From positions 62,001 through 126,000 of the forward strand of contig CAJUTC010000001.1 of NCBI GenBank assembly GCA_910589195.1: a stretch of 64,000 bases of DNA, in the 5' to 3' direction. The notes under the pieces were generated by a model. It ran no database searches, was not told the origin of the DNA, and was given only the letters and a program-made list of their open reading frames with translations. The DNA is from an uncultured Lachnospiraceae bacterium (lineage in GTDB: Bacteria; Bacillota; Clostridia; Lachnospirales; Lachnospiraceae). Position numbers and translations under genes: made by a program. Shown piece after piece: positions 26,110 through 35,901 of this stretch (the stretch's first letter is position 1; the number at the start of each line of letters is the position of its first letter).

Positions 26110-27186
26110 ATGAGAAAGACGTATATTGATATCGCCAAAGGGATTGCTATCCTTTTGGTGATTTTAGGCCATATGAACCGTTTTTTTGAGTATAACGGAA
26201 GGCTGAATCAGATCGTATACAGCATCCAGCTTCCAGTGTTTCTGCTGATTGGCGGGTACTGGCTGAGGCTTAAGGAAAATGAAAGCCCGATGGAGTTCCT
26301 GGCGGGAAAGTTTTACCGTTTGATACAGCCTTATTTTTTATTTGCCTTTTTTTCTATCATCTATATATGGCCGAAAGATGCGGGAGAGTTTGGCTACTAT
26401 GCGGCAGGAATGTTATGGGGGATAGGGATCCGCAATTATCTTCCGAATCTGCCAATCTGGTTCCTGACCATGTTTTTCGTAGCAAATATATGGTTTTATC
26501 TAATCCTTAATATGGGGAAGCTGGGAAAAAAGCCTTGGCAGAGCTATTTGCTAAAAGGCGCTGCCGTGCTTTTCATTATGTATGCCGGATGGAAGATAAA
26601 GATGAGAGAAGTCAGGCTTCCCTGGGGATTTGAGCTGGCTATGATTCTCCAGGGTTTTTTCTTTGCGGGCCATTTGTGGAAGGCCTGTGAGGAAAGGTGG
26701 GGGAAGGAACCGCTGATGTTGGGAAAAAGAAAGTCAATGGTTTTGCTTTTGGCAGCGGTAATCGCCTTTCCGGTATGGCTGCTTTGTGTGAAATGGAATG
26801 GACGTGTTGATATTAACGCAGCTTGGTTTGGGCAAAAGGGGATGTGGAGCTTTTACCTGGCAGCTTTGGCAGGCAGTTATCTGCTCATACTGCTTTCGGC
26901 AGCTTTGGCCAAATTTCCTCCGGCAGCATGGGTGCTGTCGCTGTTTGGGAAAAACAGCATGGTAATTATGGCCACGCATGTTCCGGTGCTTCTCTGGCTG
27001 GACGGGGTAGTTACGCCGCTAATGCCGACAGTAATCCAGATAAACAGCAGGTCAAAAAACTGGATTGGAATTTCCTACTACTTTACGGCGGATGTGCTCC
27101 TTAGTTTATTTGCCGCGTTGCTGCTGAAACGAAATCCGTATTCCAGAAGGAAGAAGATACATAATATGGATGGCCCCACAGCATAG
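26110..27186 (+). CDS. Acyltransferase family 3 membrane protein (second)
   Basis: A 358-residue polytopic protein. RKTYIDIAKGIAILLVILGH at the start contains the family's first-helix Asp and His, and about ten membrane segments follow, including GKNSMVIMATHVPVLLWL near the end. It most resembles the smaller acetyltransferases acting on cell-surface glycans. The ATG at 26110 follows AGGAGA; ten extra codons upstream lack a ribosome site. Together with the gene at 16.2 kb it gives the locus two potential O-acyl transferases. Confidence 0.85.
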   Translation: MRKTYIDIAKGIAILLVILGHMNRFFEYNGRLNQIVYSIQLPVFLLIGGYWLRLKENESPMEFLAGKFYRLIQPYFLFAFFSIIYIWPKDAGEFGYYAAGMLWGIGIRNYLPNLPIWFLTMFFVANIWFYLILNMGKLGKKPWQSYLLKGAAVLFIMYAGWKIKMREVRLPWGFELAMILQGFFFAGHLWKACEERWGKEPLMLGKRKSMVLLLAAVIAFPVWLLCVKWNGRVDINAAWFGQKGMWSFYLAALAGSYLLILLSAALAKFPPAAWVLSLFGKNSMVIMATHVPVLLWLDGVVTPLMPTVIQINSRSKNWIGISYYFTADVLLSLFAALLLKRNPYSRRKKIHNMDGPTA

Positions 27187-27273
27187 CTTAATACCAAGGC
27201 CGTTTGGCTTTAAAAGCGCTTTGCCAGGCAACTGCTTAAAATGCCTATTATTTAAAGAAAGGAGAGCGGCGCT

Positions 27274-28077
27274 ATGAAACATTTTCATACCTTTGCTATC
27301 TGCGCTTACCGGGATTCCCCTTATCTGGAAGCCTGCATCCGTTCGGTGAAGATGCAGAGCTGCCCTACTCATGTAATCTTATGCACTTCTACCCCAAGTC
27401 CCTATATCGAAAAGCTGGCAAGCGCTTACAAAATCCCGGTACTGGTCCGGAAAGGGGAAGGGGGGATTGGGCAGGACTGGAACTTTGCGTATGAGATGGC
27501 GGATTCTTGGTATGTTACTATAGCCCACCAGGATGATATGTATGGGAAACATTATGTGGAAGAGCTAAAACAGGCAGTGAGCCGCTTTCCGGATACCCGG
27601 CTATTTACCACAGATTACGTAACAGTAAAAAACAAAAAGCTGGCCCGGGGGGAACGGATGGAATGGGTAAAACGGTTTTTGCGCCTTCCCTTACGCCTCC
27701 CCTTCCTGAACCATTTCCCTTTGGTAAAAAAGGCAGCGTTATGTTTTGGAAACCCCATCTGCTGCCCGGCCTGTACCTACAAGAAAGAGGAAACGATTCA
27801 GGAGGGAAGGCCCTTTTTTAATAATTCCTTCCGGTTTGCGCTTGATTGGGAGCGGCTAATCACCATGGCGGAAGGTACAGGGCGGTTTATCTGTGTGGAG
27901 AAACCTTTGGTATACCATCGGCTTCATCCGGATGCCGCTACGAATATTTGTATGAAAGACCATCTGCGTTTTGAAGAGGAACGCAGCATGTTTGCCCGGC
28001 TGTGGCCGGCTGCGGTGGTCAGGTTTATTATGAAATTTTACCAGAAGGCTTACGATTCCTATGAGATATCCGGGTAA
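27274..28077 (+). CDS. GT2-type glycosyltransferase
   Basis: A 267-residue GT2-like protein. It opens with FAICAYRDSPYLEACIRSV and has TIAHQDDMYGKHYVEEL, where QDD stands in the DxD position. The C-terminal half holds FALDWERLITMAEGTGRF and VEKPLVYHRLHPDAAT, typical of GT2 proteins with a conserved His near the end. GAAAGGAGAG precedes the ATG. The sugar is unknown. Its end overlaps or abuts the large membrane protein that follows. Confidence 0.85.
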   Translation: MKHFHTFAICAYRDSPYLEACIRSVKMQSCPTHVILCTSTPSPYIEKLASAYKIPVLVRKGEGGIGQDWNFAYEMADSWYVTIAHQDDMYGKHYVEELKQAVSRFPDTRLFTTDYVTVKNKKLARGERMEWVKRFLRLPLRLPFLNHFPLVKKAALCFGNPICCPACTYKKEETIQEGRPFFNNSFRFALDWERLITMAEGTGRFICVEKPLVYHRLHPDAATNICMKDHLRFEEERSMFARLWPAAVVRFIMKFYQKAYDSYEISG

Positions 28078-28129
28078 ACGTAAAAAAGAATCCTGGCAAA
28101 AGCACATAGAAGAGGAAAACAAGGTAGCG

Positions 28130-30481
28130 ATGGAGAATAAAGGGAAACGGACAGTTTTTTATCTGACAGGGGGGATTTGCCTGGTGGCAGGGATGTATTT
28201 CCTGTTTCTGAAAGGCCCGCTGAGGGAGAATATTCTGGATTCCCGAGGGAGAATAGCCTTTCTGGAAACCATGGCATGTTTGATGTGGATGCTGTTTTTT
28301 TGCTGTGTTCCCATGAACGGATGGAAACGTTTTTGGGGAATTGCTTTAGGGATGTTTTTGGAAAGCTGGCTGCATCAGAGTTTCCTTCCCCTTGTAGTTT
28401 CCGGCTTATGGCTGTTGGGAATTTTTATGCTTGGTGATTGGGTTCGGAAAGAAGCTGCAAAAAAGATGGGATCAGGGGAAACGGAATATTTGGGCGCATC
28501 TTTCAAAAGACAAGATTATTTGCGGTGGCTGACAGGGGATTTTTTGATTGGAGCAGGAACCTGGATTAGTATAATCTGCCTGCTTTCCGCATTTCGGATT
28601 GGAGGTCTTGTCAGGATCCGGTGTGGGGCGGCAGGGTTGTTTGCGCTACTTGTGATATGGAACCTGGCTTATTTACGAAAGAAGAAACCTGAGGGCGCCG
28701 TTTTTAAGAGGATGGTATTTGGAAAAGAAACCAAGGTATGGGATGGAGTATTTCTGGCAGTGATCCTGACCATGGTATTGATCCAGGTAGCAAGGGTGAA
28801 TAACTGGCCTGATTATGATTCCCTTCATTATGGCCTTCGCTCCCCCTATATTTTGGATAATGGAAGAGGGATTTATGAAAACCTTGGAAATATCAACCTG
28901 GTATACACCTATCCCAAAGGGTTTGAAATCCTTTCATTTCCATTGGCGGGAACATCAACGTTTGGATATGGATTGTGCTTTAATATCTGGCTTACCGTAT
29001 TTGCTCTTATACTGGTTTATGGTCTTGCTTTCCAATTATCAGAATCTTCTCTGTTAAGCCTGATAACAACTGCCTTTGTGTCTATGATACCGGGAATTAT
29101 GAATATGGCAATTACGGCAAAAAGCGATACTGCAACACTGGTTTGCCAGCTTTGCGTATTATGCGGCGCTGTGGGAATTTCGATTGATGGGGAACGAAGA
29201 TCGAAGCAGCAGTGGTTTGGGATTGCGGCAGGAAGCTGTCTGCTTAGCTTTTCCATGAAACCCACTTCCATGGTTTTTTCCGTGGCAGTATCGTCGGCCT
29301 GCCTGATCTATCTGCTGAAAAAAGGGGCATTTAGCCAGAAAGGCCTTTTTACTGGCAAGGAGTTCTGGCAGTTTTTAAGGGCAGCGTTGCTTCCGGCGGT
29401 GGGAGCGTTAGCAGGAACCTGGATCCGCACCTACCAGATGACAGGAGTTCCCACCACATCCGTGTTTACTTCGGTATGGGAAAAAATGGGATTTGTGGTT
29501 CGGTGGCCCTATGCGTTTCTTGCAATTCCCAACCAGGGGTTAAATTTGGGCGTGGGACAAAGCCTGATTTTTCTGGGTAAGCGGATGTTAGGCACATTAG
29601 TTGCCCCTGTAGGGGAAGACATGGAACATGTGATCATTGCCTGGGGAAGCAGCTTGATGGTATTGTTTCTTTTGGCATGGCTGCTGTGGGGAACAACATG
29701 GTCAAGGAACAAAAAAGATACCCAAAAGGGCAATGCCTGGGTTTGTATCCAGATAGCGGCTGCTGTCACAGGCCTGCTTAGCCTGATAAGCATCTATCTC
29801 TTATGGCAGGTGGACGGAAACTATTTTATGCTTTTCTATGTGCTGCTGGCAGTGGTGGGAACGATTTCCCTGTCAGAGCCGGTCAGGCAGGGTTTCGCAC
29901 CGGAAAAAAAGAAAAGGCCTGCCATTTTCACGGTTTTGTTTACTGGGTTTTTGCTGTTTCAGACAGCGGTGACCATTAGCACAAATTGGGCGGGAGCCGT
30001 AGGGTTTACCCCGGTTAAAGTAAAGCATAAAGGCTATTTCAACCACCAGCAGGCAATATACCAGCAGATGTGCAGCCAGGGAAACCAGGCTATCTGGTCT
30101 ATTTTATCCCAGGCTCCAAGGGCAAGGGTAATCGCGGTAGGGGATCATCCCGCTGTCTTGCAGTTTCCCTGTAATGTTCAGAGCTACTACGATGTAACCG
30201 GAAGCGGGGGAAATGTAAGGCTGGTGAAAACCCTGGAGGATTTTAAATCTTTTTTACGATTTGCGGGCACGGAATATTTATATGTGCAGGCGGGGTATCT
30301 GGAAGAGGGAACCCGCTGTTATGATGTAGTTCGCTTTTTAGTAGAAGAGGGGAGCCTGTGGGATATCCGGTACGAAAATGGAAATATGATTGCGCGTATG
30401 AATTTAGACGGAACCTATCCGGTAAATCCGGAATGGGAAGCGGCAGAATTTTACCGTAATATCCGCATGAAGGAGCCATGA
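28130..30481 (+). CDS. Large polytopic membrane protein, GT-C glycosyltransferase-like
   Basis: A protein of about 783 residues with more than a dozen hydrophobic segments and a soluble C-terminal domain of about 130 residues. NNWPDYDSLHYGLRSPYIL, in the first large outer loop, and TYPKGFEIL look like the acidic catalytic loop of GT-C transferases (PMT/ArnT-like), which use polyprenyl-phosphate sugars. I do not recognise a named family. Two starts are possible: ATG 28130 (AAGG five bases upstream) and ATG 28061, overlapping the previous gene. The stop overlaps the next ATG by four bases. Confidence 0.7.
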   Translation: MENKGKRTVFYLTGGICLVAGMYFLFLKGPLRENILDSRGRIAFLETMACLMWMLFFCCVPMNGWKRFWGIALGMFLESWLHQSFLPLVVSGLWLLGIFMLGDWVRKEAAKKMGSGETEYLGASFKRQDYLRWLTGDFLIGAGTWISIICLLSAFRIGGLVRIRCGAAGLFALLVIWNLAYLRKKKPEGAVFKRMVFGKETKVWDGVFLAVILTMVLIQVARVNNWPDYDSLHYGLRSPYILDNGRGIYENLGNINLVYTYPKGFEILSFPLAGTSTFGYGLCFNIWLTVFALILVYGLAFQLSESSLLSLITTAFVSMIPGIMNMAITAKSDTATLVCQLCVLCGAVGISIDGERRSKQQWFGIAAGSCLLSFSMKPTSMVFSVAVSSACLIYLLKKGAFSQKGLFTGKEFWQFLRAALLPAVGALAGTWIRTYQMTGVPTTSVFTSVWEKMGFVVRWPYAFLAIPNQGLNLGVGQSLIFLGKRMLGTLVAPVGEDMEHVIIAWGSSLMVLFLLAWLLWGTTWSRNKKDTQKGNAWVCIQIAAAVTGLLSLISIYLLWQVDGNYFMLFYVLLAVVGTISLSEPVRQGFAPEKKKRPAIFTVLFTGFLLFQTAVTISTNWAGAVGFTPVKVKHKGYFNHQQAIYQQMCSQGNQAIWSILSQAPRARVIAVGDHPAVLQFPCNVQSYYDVTGSGGNVRLVKTLEDFKSFLRFAGTEYLYVQAGYLEEGTRCYDVVRFLVEEGSLWDIRYENGNMIARMNLDGTYPVNPEWEAAEFYRNIRMKEP

Positions 30482-32460
30482 GAAGAGAAAAGGAGGCGGG
30501 TCAGTTGAAACCACTTTCTATGGAGCAAAAACTGCAGATAAAAAATGATATCATTGCGCTAGGTCTGTTATTGGGATTTGCGTGTTTTATAAATCGGGGA
30601 ATTTCCATCAAAGGCCTCTATATGGATGATCTTTATCTTTGGTCTTGCTATGGGGAACAATCCTTTTTTGAGTATGTCTTTCCTATAGGAAGCACAAGGT
30701 TCCGCTTTCTGTACTATCTGGCGGCATGGCTGGAGCTGGCGGTTACAGGGCCTCATGTGGAATGGCTGGTTCCAATTAATATTATGCTGAACGGCCTTTT
30801 GGCCTGGTTCCTTTACTATTTAGGGCGTAAGCTGTCTGGAAGAGGGATTTTTGGATTTTTTATCGGAATTATGTTTCTGGCTTCCCGAATGTCTTACTAC
30901 CAAATCGCACAAGTTTACGGCCTGATGGAAACCATGGCGCTTTGGATGGCCATCGGGATTTTATACTGCCTGTATGTATACTTAAATGAAAAACAGGAAA
31001 AAATCTGGTATTTTCACGGAGCCTGCTGGCTGTATTTTTTCATTTGCTTTGTCCATGAGCGGTATATGGCACTGCTGCCCTTGTTTTATCTTGTGCTGAT
31101 TTTGAAACGCAGGTTCCATTTAAAGAAATGGTTTTGGCCTTTGCGCCAATTTCTTCTGGTGCAGGTAATCCGGTTTGCCACCATTGGAACTTTGTCGCCT
31201 GCCGGGACGGGAGGAACTCAGGTGGCTGATACCTTTTCCTTCCGCCAGGCTATAAGCTATGCATTGAGTCAAGTGGCTTACGTATTTGGGATCAACGCAG
31301 GCCCCCAACACTTAAACGGCCTGTCATGGGCTCATACCCCTGGCCTGATTAAAAAACTGGTGTATGGAGCCGATGTGGTGCTGGCCCTGTTTTTGGCTGC
31401 TTTTTTGATTCAGATCATCCGTGACAGGGAAAAACGTGGCTCATATCTTTCCAATGGAGTCCTGTTCCTGGCTTTTATCGCTTTGTGCATTGGTTCTTCT
31501 AGCGTAACCGTCAGGGTAGAAATGCGCTGGGTATATGTTTCCTACGGGGCAGCTTTGCTGTTTCTTGCCTATATCTGCGGGATTCTGGCTCATGATAGGG
31601 AAGTGGCTGGAAAAAGGGGAAAAAAGCTGTTTTATCAATTGGGAAGCGGCTATGGGGGACAACCGGAAAAAAAACTGACCGGAGACAGCGCCGAGGCCAA
31701 TTTCCAAGCCCAGCATACTATGCAGCTAGTGCCGAAAAAAGGCCATTCCGCTGCCATATGCGTAAGCGGATGCTTGCTGTATTTGCTTTTGATGATGCCG
31801 GTGGAAGTTTTTTTCCGTGGCTATTTCCCAAACCTTTATTTTTGGCCCAATCAGCTGCGCTATAACTCCCTGGCAGAAGAAACGTATGGACGGTATGGGG
31901 AGGATATATTTGGAAAAACAATTTATATCATTGGAGATTCTTATGAGATGAGCAGCTTCACAGCAGAAACCTTTTTTAAAGTGTTTGATAAGGAGCGGAA
32001 GGCAGAAGGCACAAAAGTCGTGAAGATTGACAGCATCTGGGATGTGGGACTGATAACCGATGACATGCTGATCCTGCGGGAAGATCCGGCCCACAACGGG
32101 TTTCAGGATATTACCCAATTTGTTAGGGAACAGAAACTAAAAGTAGATTATGGATTTTATCAGGACGGATGGATGGACGAGGAGTGCAGCTTTTCTGTGT
32201 TAAGCGGGAAAGAGGGAGAGATATCACTGCGGTTTCTTTATCCGGGAATCCTTTCGGGAGGCGAGGAAACGAAAATCTATGTGAATGATCAATTATACCA
32301 GTCAATTCCGGTAACAGAAAACATTTACTATGCCCAGATCGACACAAAGGCTTACCAAACGTTAAAAATTCGGATGGAAAGCAACTTTTATGTCCAGGAT
32401 GCCAGGGAGCAGAGAGGGAAAACAAGGCTGACGGCACTGGTTGAAATTATTGCAGAGTAA
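30478..32460 (+). CDS. Polytopic membrane protein, GT-C-like, with soluble C-terminal domain
   Basis: A 660-residue protein of no family I can name. KGLYMDDLYLWSCYGE follows the first membrane segment, with an acidic DD pair where GT-C enzymes have their catalytic Asp. About ten membrane segments follow, then an extracytoplasmic domain of about 190 residues (TIYIIGDSYEMSSF onward). The start overlaps the upstream stop (ATGA), so translation is coupled. The protein may be a glycosyltransferase or a polymerase of the polysaccharide. Residues about 380-420 form a charged loop. Confidence 0.65.
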   Translation: MRREKEAGQLKPLSMEQKLQIKNDIIALGLLLGFACFINRGISIKGLYMDDLYLWSCYGEQSFFEYVFPIGSTRFRFLYYLAAWLELAVTGPHVEWLVPINIMLNGLLAWFLYYLGRKLSGRGIFGFFIGIMFLASRMSYYQIAQVYGLMETMALWMAIGILYCLYVYLNEKQEKIWYFHGACWLYFFICFVHERYMALLPLFYLVLILKRRFHLKKWFWPLRQFLLVQVIRFATIGTLSPAGTGGTQVADTFSFRQAISYALSQVAYVFGINAGPQHLNGLSWAHTPGLIKKLVYGADVVLALFLAAFLIQIIRDREKRGSYLSNGVLFLAFIALCIGSSSVTVRVEMRWVYVSYGAALLFLAYICGILAHDREVAGKRGKKLFYQLGSGYGGQPEKKLTGDSAEANFQAQHTMQLVPKKGHSAAICVSGCLLYLLLMMPVEVFFRGYFPNLYFWPNQLRYNSLAEETYGRYGEDIFGKTIYIIGDSYEMSSFTAETFFKVFDKERKAEGTKVVKIDSIWDVGLITDDMLILREDPAHNGFQDITQFVREQKLKVDYGFYQDGWMDEECSFSVLSGKEGEISLRFLYPGILSGGEETKIYVNDQLYQSIPVTENIYYAQIDTKAYQTLKIRMESNFYVQDAREQRGKTRLTALVEIIAE

Positions 32461-32480
32461 CGGGCAGACAGGATTGGGAT

Positions 32481-33941
32481 ATGAATAAAAGGATGAAAAA
32501 ACGAAATTGGCTGTTTCTCGTTCCCATATTCGGTACAATATTCATTGTGGGTTACATTTTAGCAGCCGCCAATGATGTGGTGTATTCTGACTATATCCGG
32601 CTGATTAATAGCTATTTGCCGGACATATGGAACCCGAGAAAATTTTTTGTGGCAGATTTATTTACCAGAATGCCCATAAACTTTCTGGAACGGATTATTA
32701 ATGTATATCTCTTTGGCTATTCTACCATATTTGAGATGATTTTAGGAGCGATTTGCCTGGGACTGTCTGCTGTGGTGTTAACTATCTACTGTCAGGAAAG
32801 GCAGATCGGAACAGGCTGGTATCTTCTTTTAATGGCTGTGATGTTCAGCCTGAATAAATGGGAGATGGTAACCAATGGAACGGGCTGGTGCCACTTTCTG
32901 GCATTTGCGGGATTTTATTTCCATTACCTGATATGGGATCGGGCCTGGAGGGAGGAAAAGGAAAGCAAGTTGTTGTTTTTGCTTCCCTGGCTGATTACAT
33001 TAGGTACGGCAGGGCCTTACTGCGGTTCTTATTCATTGGTGCTGCTGCTTACGTATGGCTTCTGCTGTTTCCTGGACTGGAAGCAAACAAAACGGCTAAA
33101 TTACCGGTATGGAGTGTACGGGTTCCATGTACTGGCGCCCCTGAGCCTATACCTGCTCAGCAATTCCTTTGCCGTAACGGAACATGCGGGAGCCACCGGG
33201 CGCAGCCTTTTGCAGGTTTTAGGAGATCATAAAGACCTGTTCCCCAAGTTTATCATCAAAAGCTTTTCTTCCATGGCAGTGGGTGAGGAAGCGCTAATGG
33301 AATTGCTTACGAAACAAAACCAGGGAATGGCACTGTGCTACCTGGCAGGGGGGCTGGTGCTTCTTGGCTATTTGCTGGCCTTGTGGATGCAGCTTCGGGC
33401 ACATCTGTATAAAACCACCATATTTCCTCTGATGCTGATTTTTGCGGGCGGATGTAACCATCTCCTGGTGCTGGCCGCCCGGTGGATCTTTGAAAACAGC
33501 TCCTACGGCATGAGTTCTCGCTATGCTCTTCAGTACCAGGCCGGGATTTTTGGGATTTTGCTAACCTTCGGCCTGTTCTTTTCCTGGATGAAGGAAGGAC
33601 AGACCGGGATCAAGCCAGAGGGAAGAGCCAGAAGAAACAGATTCCACTGCAGAACCAGAGTCCAAAGAAAGAGAATGACATTTTTTCCGGAAAAAGTAAT
33701 GGCAATATTGATTTCTCTGGTAATTCTGGCAGGAAACGGTTATACTACCTATAAAGAGATCCAGAAAGCGCCGGCCAGGAAAGAATATGGCCAGAAAGTA
33801 GAAGCGGCAGCCCGCAACTATCAGGAAGTGCCGGATCAGGAATTGGAAGATTTGTTCCAGTACCGCCATGGACCAGAGAAAATTCGGAACGCGTTAGGAA
33901 TCCTGGAGGAAAACAAATGGAATCTATACAAAGGAAATTAG
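32481..33941 (+). CDS. Polytopic membrane protein, possible GT-C or polymerase
   Basis: A 486-residue membrane protein with about ten hydrophobic segments. NDVVYSDYIRLINSYLPDIW, just after the first segment, again places an acidic residue in the first outer loop. I do not recognise the family; overall layout resembles the two proteins before it, and it lacks a large soluble tail. A short basic loop (about residues 375-400, PEGRARRNRFHCRTRVQRKR) faces the cytoplasm. It is followed after 22 bases by rfbF. Confidence 0.65.
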   Translation: MNKRMKKRNWLFLVPIFGTIFIVGYILAAANDVVYSDYIRLINSYLPDIWNPRKFFVADLFTRMPINFLERIINVYLFGYSTIFEMILGAICLGLSAVVLTIYCQERQIGTGWYLLLMAVMFSLNKWEMVTNGTGWCHFLAFAGFYFHYLIWDRAWREEKESKLLFLLPWLITLGTAGPYCGSYSLVLLLTYGFCCFLDWKQTKRLNYRYGVYGFHVLAPLSLYLLSNSFAVTEHAGATGRSLLQVLGDHKDLFPKFIIKSFSSMAVGEEALMELLTKQNQGMALCYLAGGLVLLGYLLALWMQLRAHLYKTTIFPLMLIFAGGCNHLLVLAARWIFENSSYGMSSRYALQYQAGIFGILLTFGLFFSWMKEGQTGIKPEGRARRNRFHCRTRVQRKRMTFFPEKVMAILISLVILAGNGYTTYKEIQKAPARKEYGQKVEAAARNYQEVPDQELEDLFQYRHGPEKIRNALGILEENKWNLYKGN

Positions 33942-33963
33942 TGGGACTAGGGAGGAATCAAGG

Positions 33964-34734
33964 ATGAAAGTAGTACTGCTGGCAGGAGGCTTCGGCACCA
34001 GAATCAGCGAAGAAAGCCATTTAAAACCGAAACCGATGATTGAGATTGGGGAAAAGCCAATTCTTTGGCATATAATGAAGTACTATTCCCAGTACGGGTT
34101 TCATGAATTCGTAATCTGCCTGGGCTATAAACAGTATGTGGTAAAAGAGTTTTTCGCAGACTATTTTCTCCATACATCCGATGTTACCTTTGACTTGGCC
34201 AATAACCAAATGGAGGTTCACAACAATTATTCGGAACCATGGAAAGTAACCCTGGTGGATACAGGCCTGCATACCATGACAGGAGGCCGAGTCAAACGGA
34301 TACGCCCCTATGTGGGAGAAGAACCGTTTATGCTGACTTATGGCGATGGCCTGGCAGACGTAAACTTAAAAGAACTGGAACAGTTCCATCGGGCTCACAA
34401 AAAAATCGCAACTATCACGGCTGTTAATGTGGGTCAGCGGTTCGGCATTATGGATATCCGGCAAGACGGAGCGATTCAGGCGTTCCGGGAAAAAAATGAT
34501 AAGGACGGCGCGCTGATTAATGGCGGCTTTATGATAATGAACCAGGAGGTATTTGATTATCTTCAGGATGATCGAACCGTACTGGAAAAAGAGCCTTTGG
34601 AGAATCTTGCGAAAGATGGGCAGTTAATGGCATATCCCCACAATGGGTTCTGGAAATGTATGGATACCCAAAGGGATAAACATCAATTAGAAGAATTATG
34701 GCAAAGCCAGAAGGCGCCATGGAAGATATGGTAA
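33964..34734 (+). CDS. rfbF: Glucose-1-phosphate cytidylyltransferase
   Basis: A 256-residue nucleotidyltransferase. VVLLAGGFGTRISEESHLKP and KPMIEIGEKPILWHIMKYY match RfbF/DdhA closely, with LTYGDGLADV as the metal-binding segment. It makes CDP-glucose from CTP and glucose 1-phosphate, opening the CDP-3,6-dideoxyhexose pathway. GGGAGG precedes the ATG. It starts a cluster of three ordered pathway genes, rfbF-rfbG-rfbH. Confidence 0.95.
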   Translation: MKVVLLAGGFGTRISEESHLKPKPMIEIGEKPILWHIMKYYSQYGFHEFVICLGYKQYVVKEFFADYFLHTSDVTFDLANNQMEVHNNYSEPWKVTLVDTGLHTMTGGRVKRIRPYVGEEPFMLTYGDGLADVNLKELEQFHRAHKKIATITAVNVGQRFGIMDIRQDGAIQAFREKNDKDGALINGGFMIMNQEVFDYLQDDRTVLEKEPLENLAKDGQLMAYPHNGFWKCMDTQRDKHQLEELWQSQKAPWKIW

Positions 34735-34809
34735 TTGCGGGACAGAAAAAATCGGAAGCATGTATCCGGGAAACCGCATCAAAGTATTAGTTGAAAGAGT
34801 GGAGAAACT

Positions 34810-35901
34810 ATGGCGAATCTTTCGTTTGAAGCATTAAAAGAATTTTATCAGGGAAAATCCGTGCTGGTTACGGGACATACTGGCTTTAAAGGTTCTTGGC
34901 TCTGCCGGATCTTGACGCTGGCAGGGGCAAAGGTAACAGGATATGCACTTGAGCCGCCCGGGTATCCGGCCATTTTCCAGGCAGCAAGGCTTGAGGAAAC
35001 TATGGACTCTGTTATTGGAGATGTGCGGAACTTAAGGGCTCTGCAGGCTGTGTTTGAACGGGCGCGCCCTCAGATTGTATTTCATCTTGCGGCCCAGCCG
35101 ATTGTCCGGGATTCCTATAAAAATCCGGTGGAAACTTATGAAACGAATGTAATGGGAACGGTGAATGTGCTGGAATGCGTCCGGCTATCTGACAGCGTAG
35201 TTTCGTTTTTAAATGTAACCACAGACAAAGTATATGAAAACAGGGAATGGGAATACGGCTACCGGGAAAGTGATCCATTAGACGGATACGATCCCTACTC
35301 CAACAGTAAATCTTGTTCGGAGCTGGTAACCCACAGCTACGAAAAATCCTTTTTAAAGGAGCAAGGCTGTGCCGTTTCTACCTGCAGAGCTGGAAATGTA
35401 ATCGGTGGCGGTGACGTTGCCAATGACCGGATTCTTCCAGACTGTATCCGGGCGGCAGGGAACAAGCAGAAAATTATTCTGCGAAATCCCTGCTCTACCC
35501 GGCCATATCAACATGTACTGGAGCCTTTGTCCTTGTACCTTTCGATCGCCATGAGGCAGTTTTCGGACAGGCGCTTTTCCGGCTGTTATAATGTAGGGCC
35601 GGATGACTGTGACTGCGTTACCACAGGAGAGCTGGCTGATTTATTTTGCAGGTTCTGGGGCCGGGGAGCGGCGTGGGAAAGCCATGAAGATGGCGGCCCC
35701 CATGAGGCGAACTTTCTGAAACTGGATTGCTCCAAGGCCAAGCATATGTTTGGCTGGAAGCCAAGGTATCATGTGGCAGAAGCTGTGGAAAAAACGGTAG
35801 CGTGGTTTCTTGCCTTGCGGGAGGGGGAAGATATGCGGCAGGTGACGGATCGACAAATATTAGAATTTTTTGGAAGAGAGGGGACAGAAGCCCATGTTTG
35901 A
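34810..35901 (+). CDS. rfbG: CDP-glucose 4,6-dehydratase
   Basis: A 363-residue extended short-chain dehydrogenase. VLVTGHTGFKGSWLC carries the NAD loop (TGHTGFKG at 21-28), NVTTDKVYEN the Thr-Asp-Lys of the dehydratases, and YDPYSNSKSCSEL the YxxxK pair. Together with its place after rfbF this identifies RfbG/DdhB, which converts CDP-glucose to CDP-4-keto-6-deoxyglucose. The eight bases before its stop are shared with the start of rfbH. Confidence 0.95.
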   Translation: MANLSFEALKEFYQGKSVLVTGHTGFKGSWLCRILTLAGAKVTGYALEPPGYPAIFQAARLEETMDSVIGDVRNLRALQAVFERARPQIVFHLAAQPIVRDSYKNPVETYETNVMGTVNVLECVRLSDSVVSFLNVTTDKVYENREWEYGYRESDPLDGYDPYSNSKSCSELVTHSYEKSFLKEQGCAVSTCRAGNVIGGGDVANDRILPDCIRAAGNKQKIILRNPCSTRPYQHVLEPLSLYLSIAMRQFSDRRFSGCYNVGPDDCDCVTTGELADLFCRFWGRGAAWESHEDGGPHEANFLKLDCSKAKHMFGWKPRYHVAEAVEKTVAWFLALREGEDMRQVTDRQILEFFGREGTEAHV

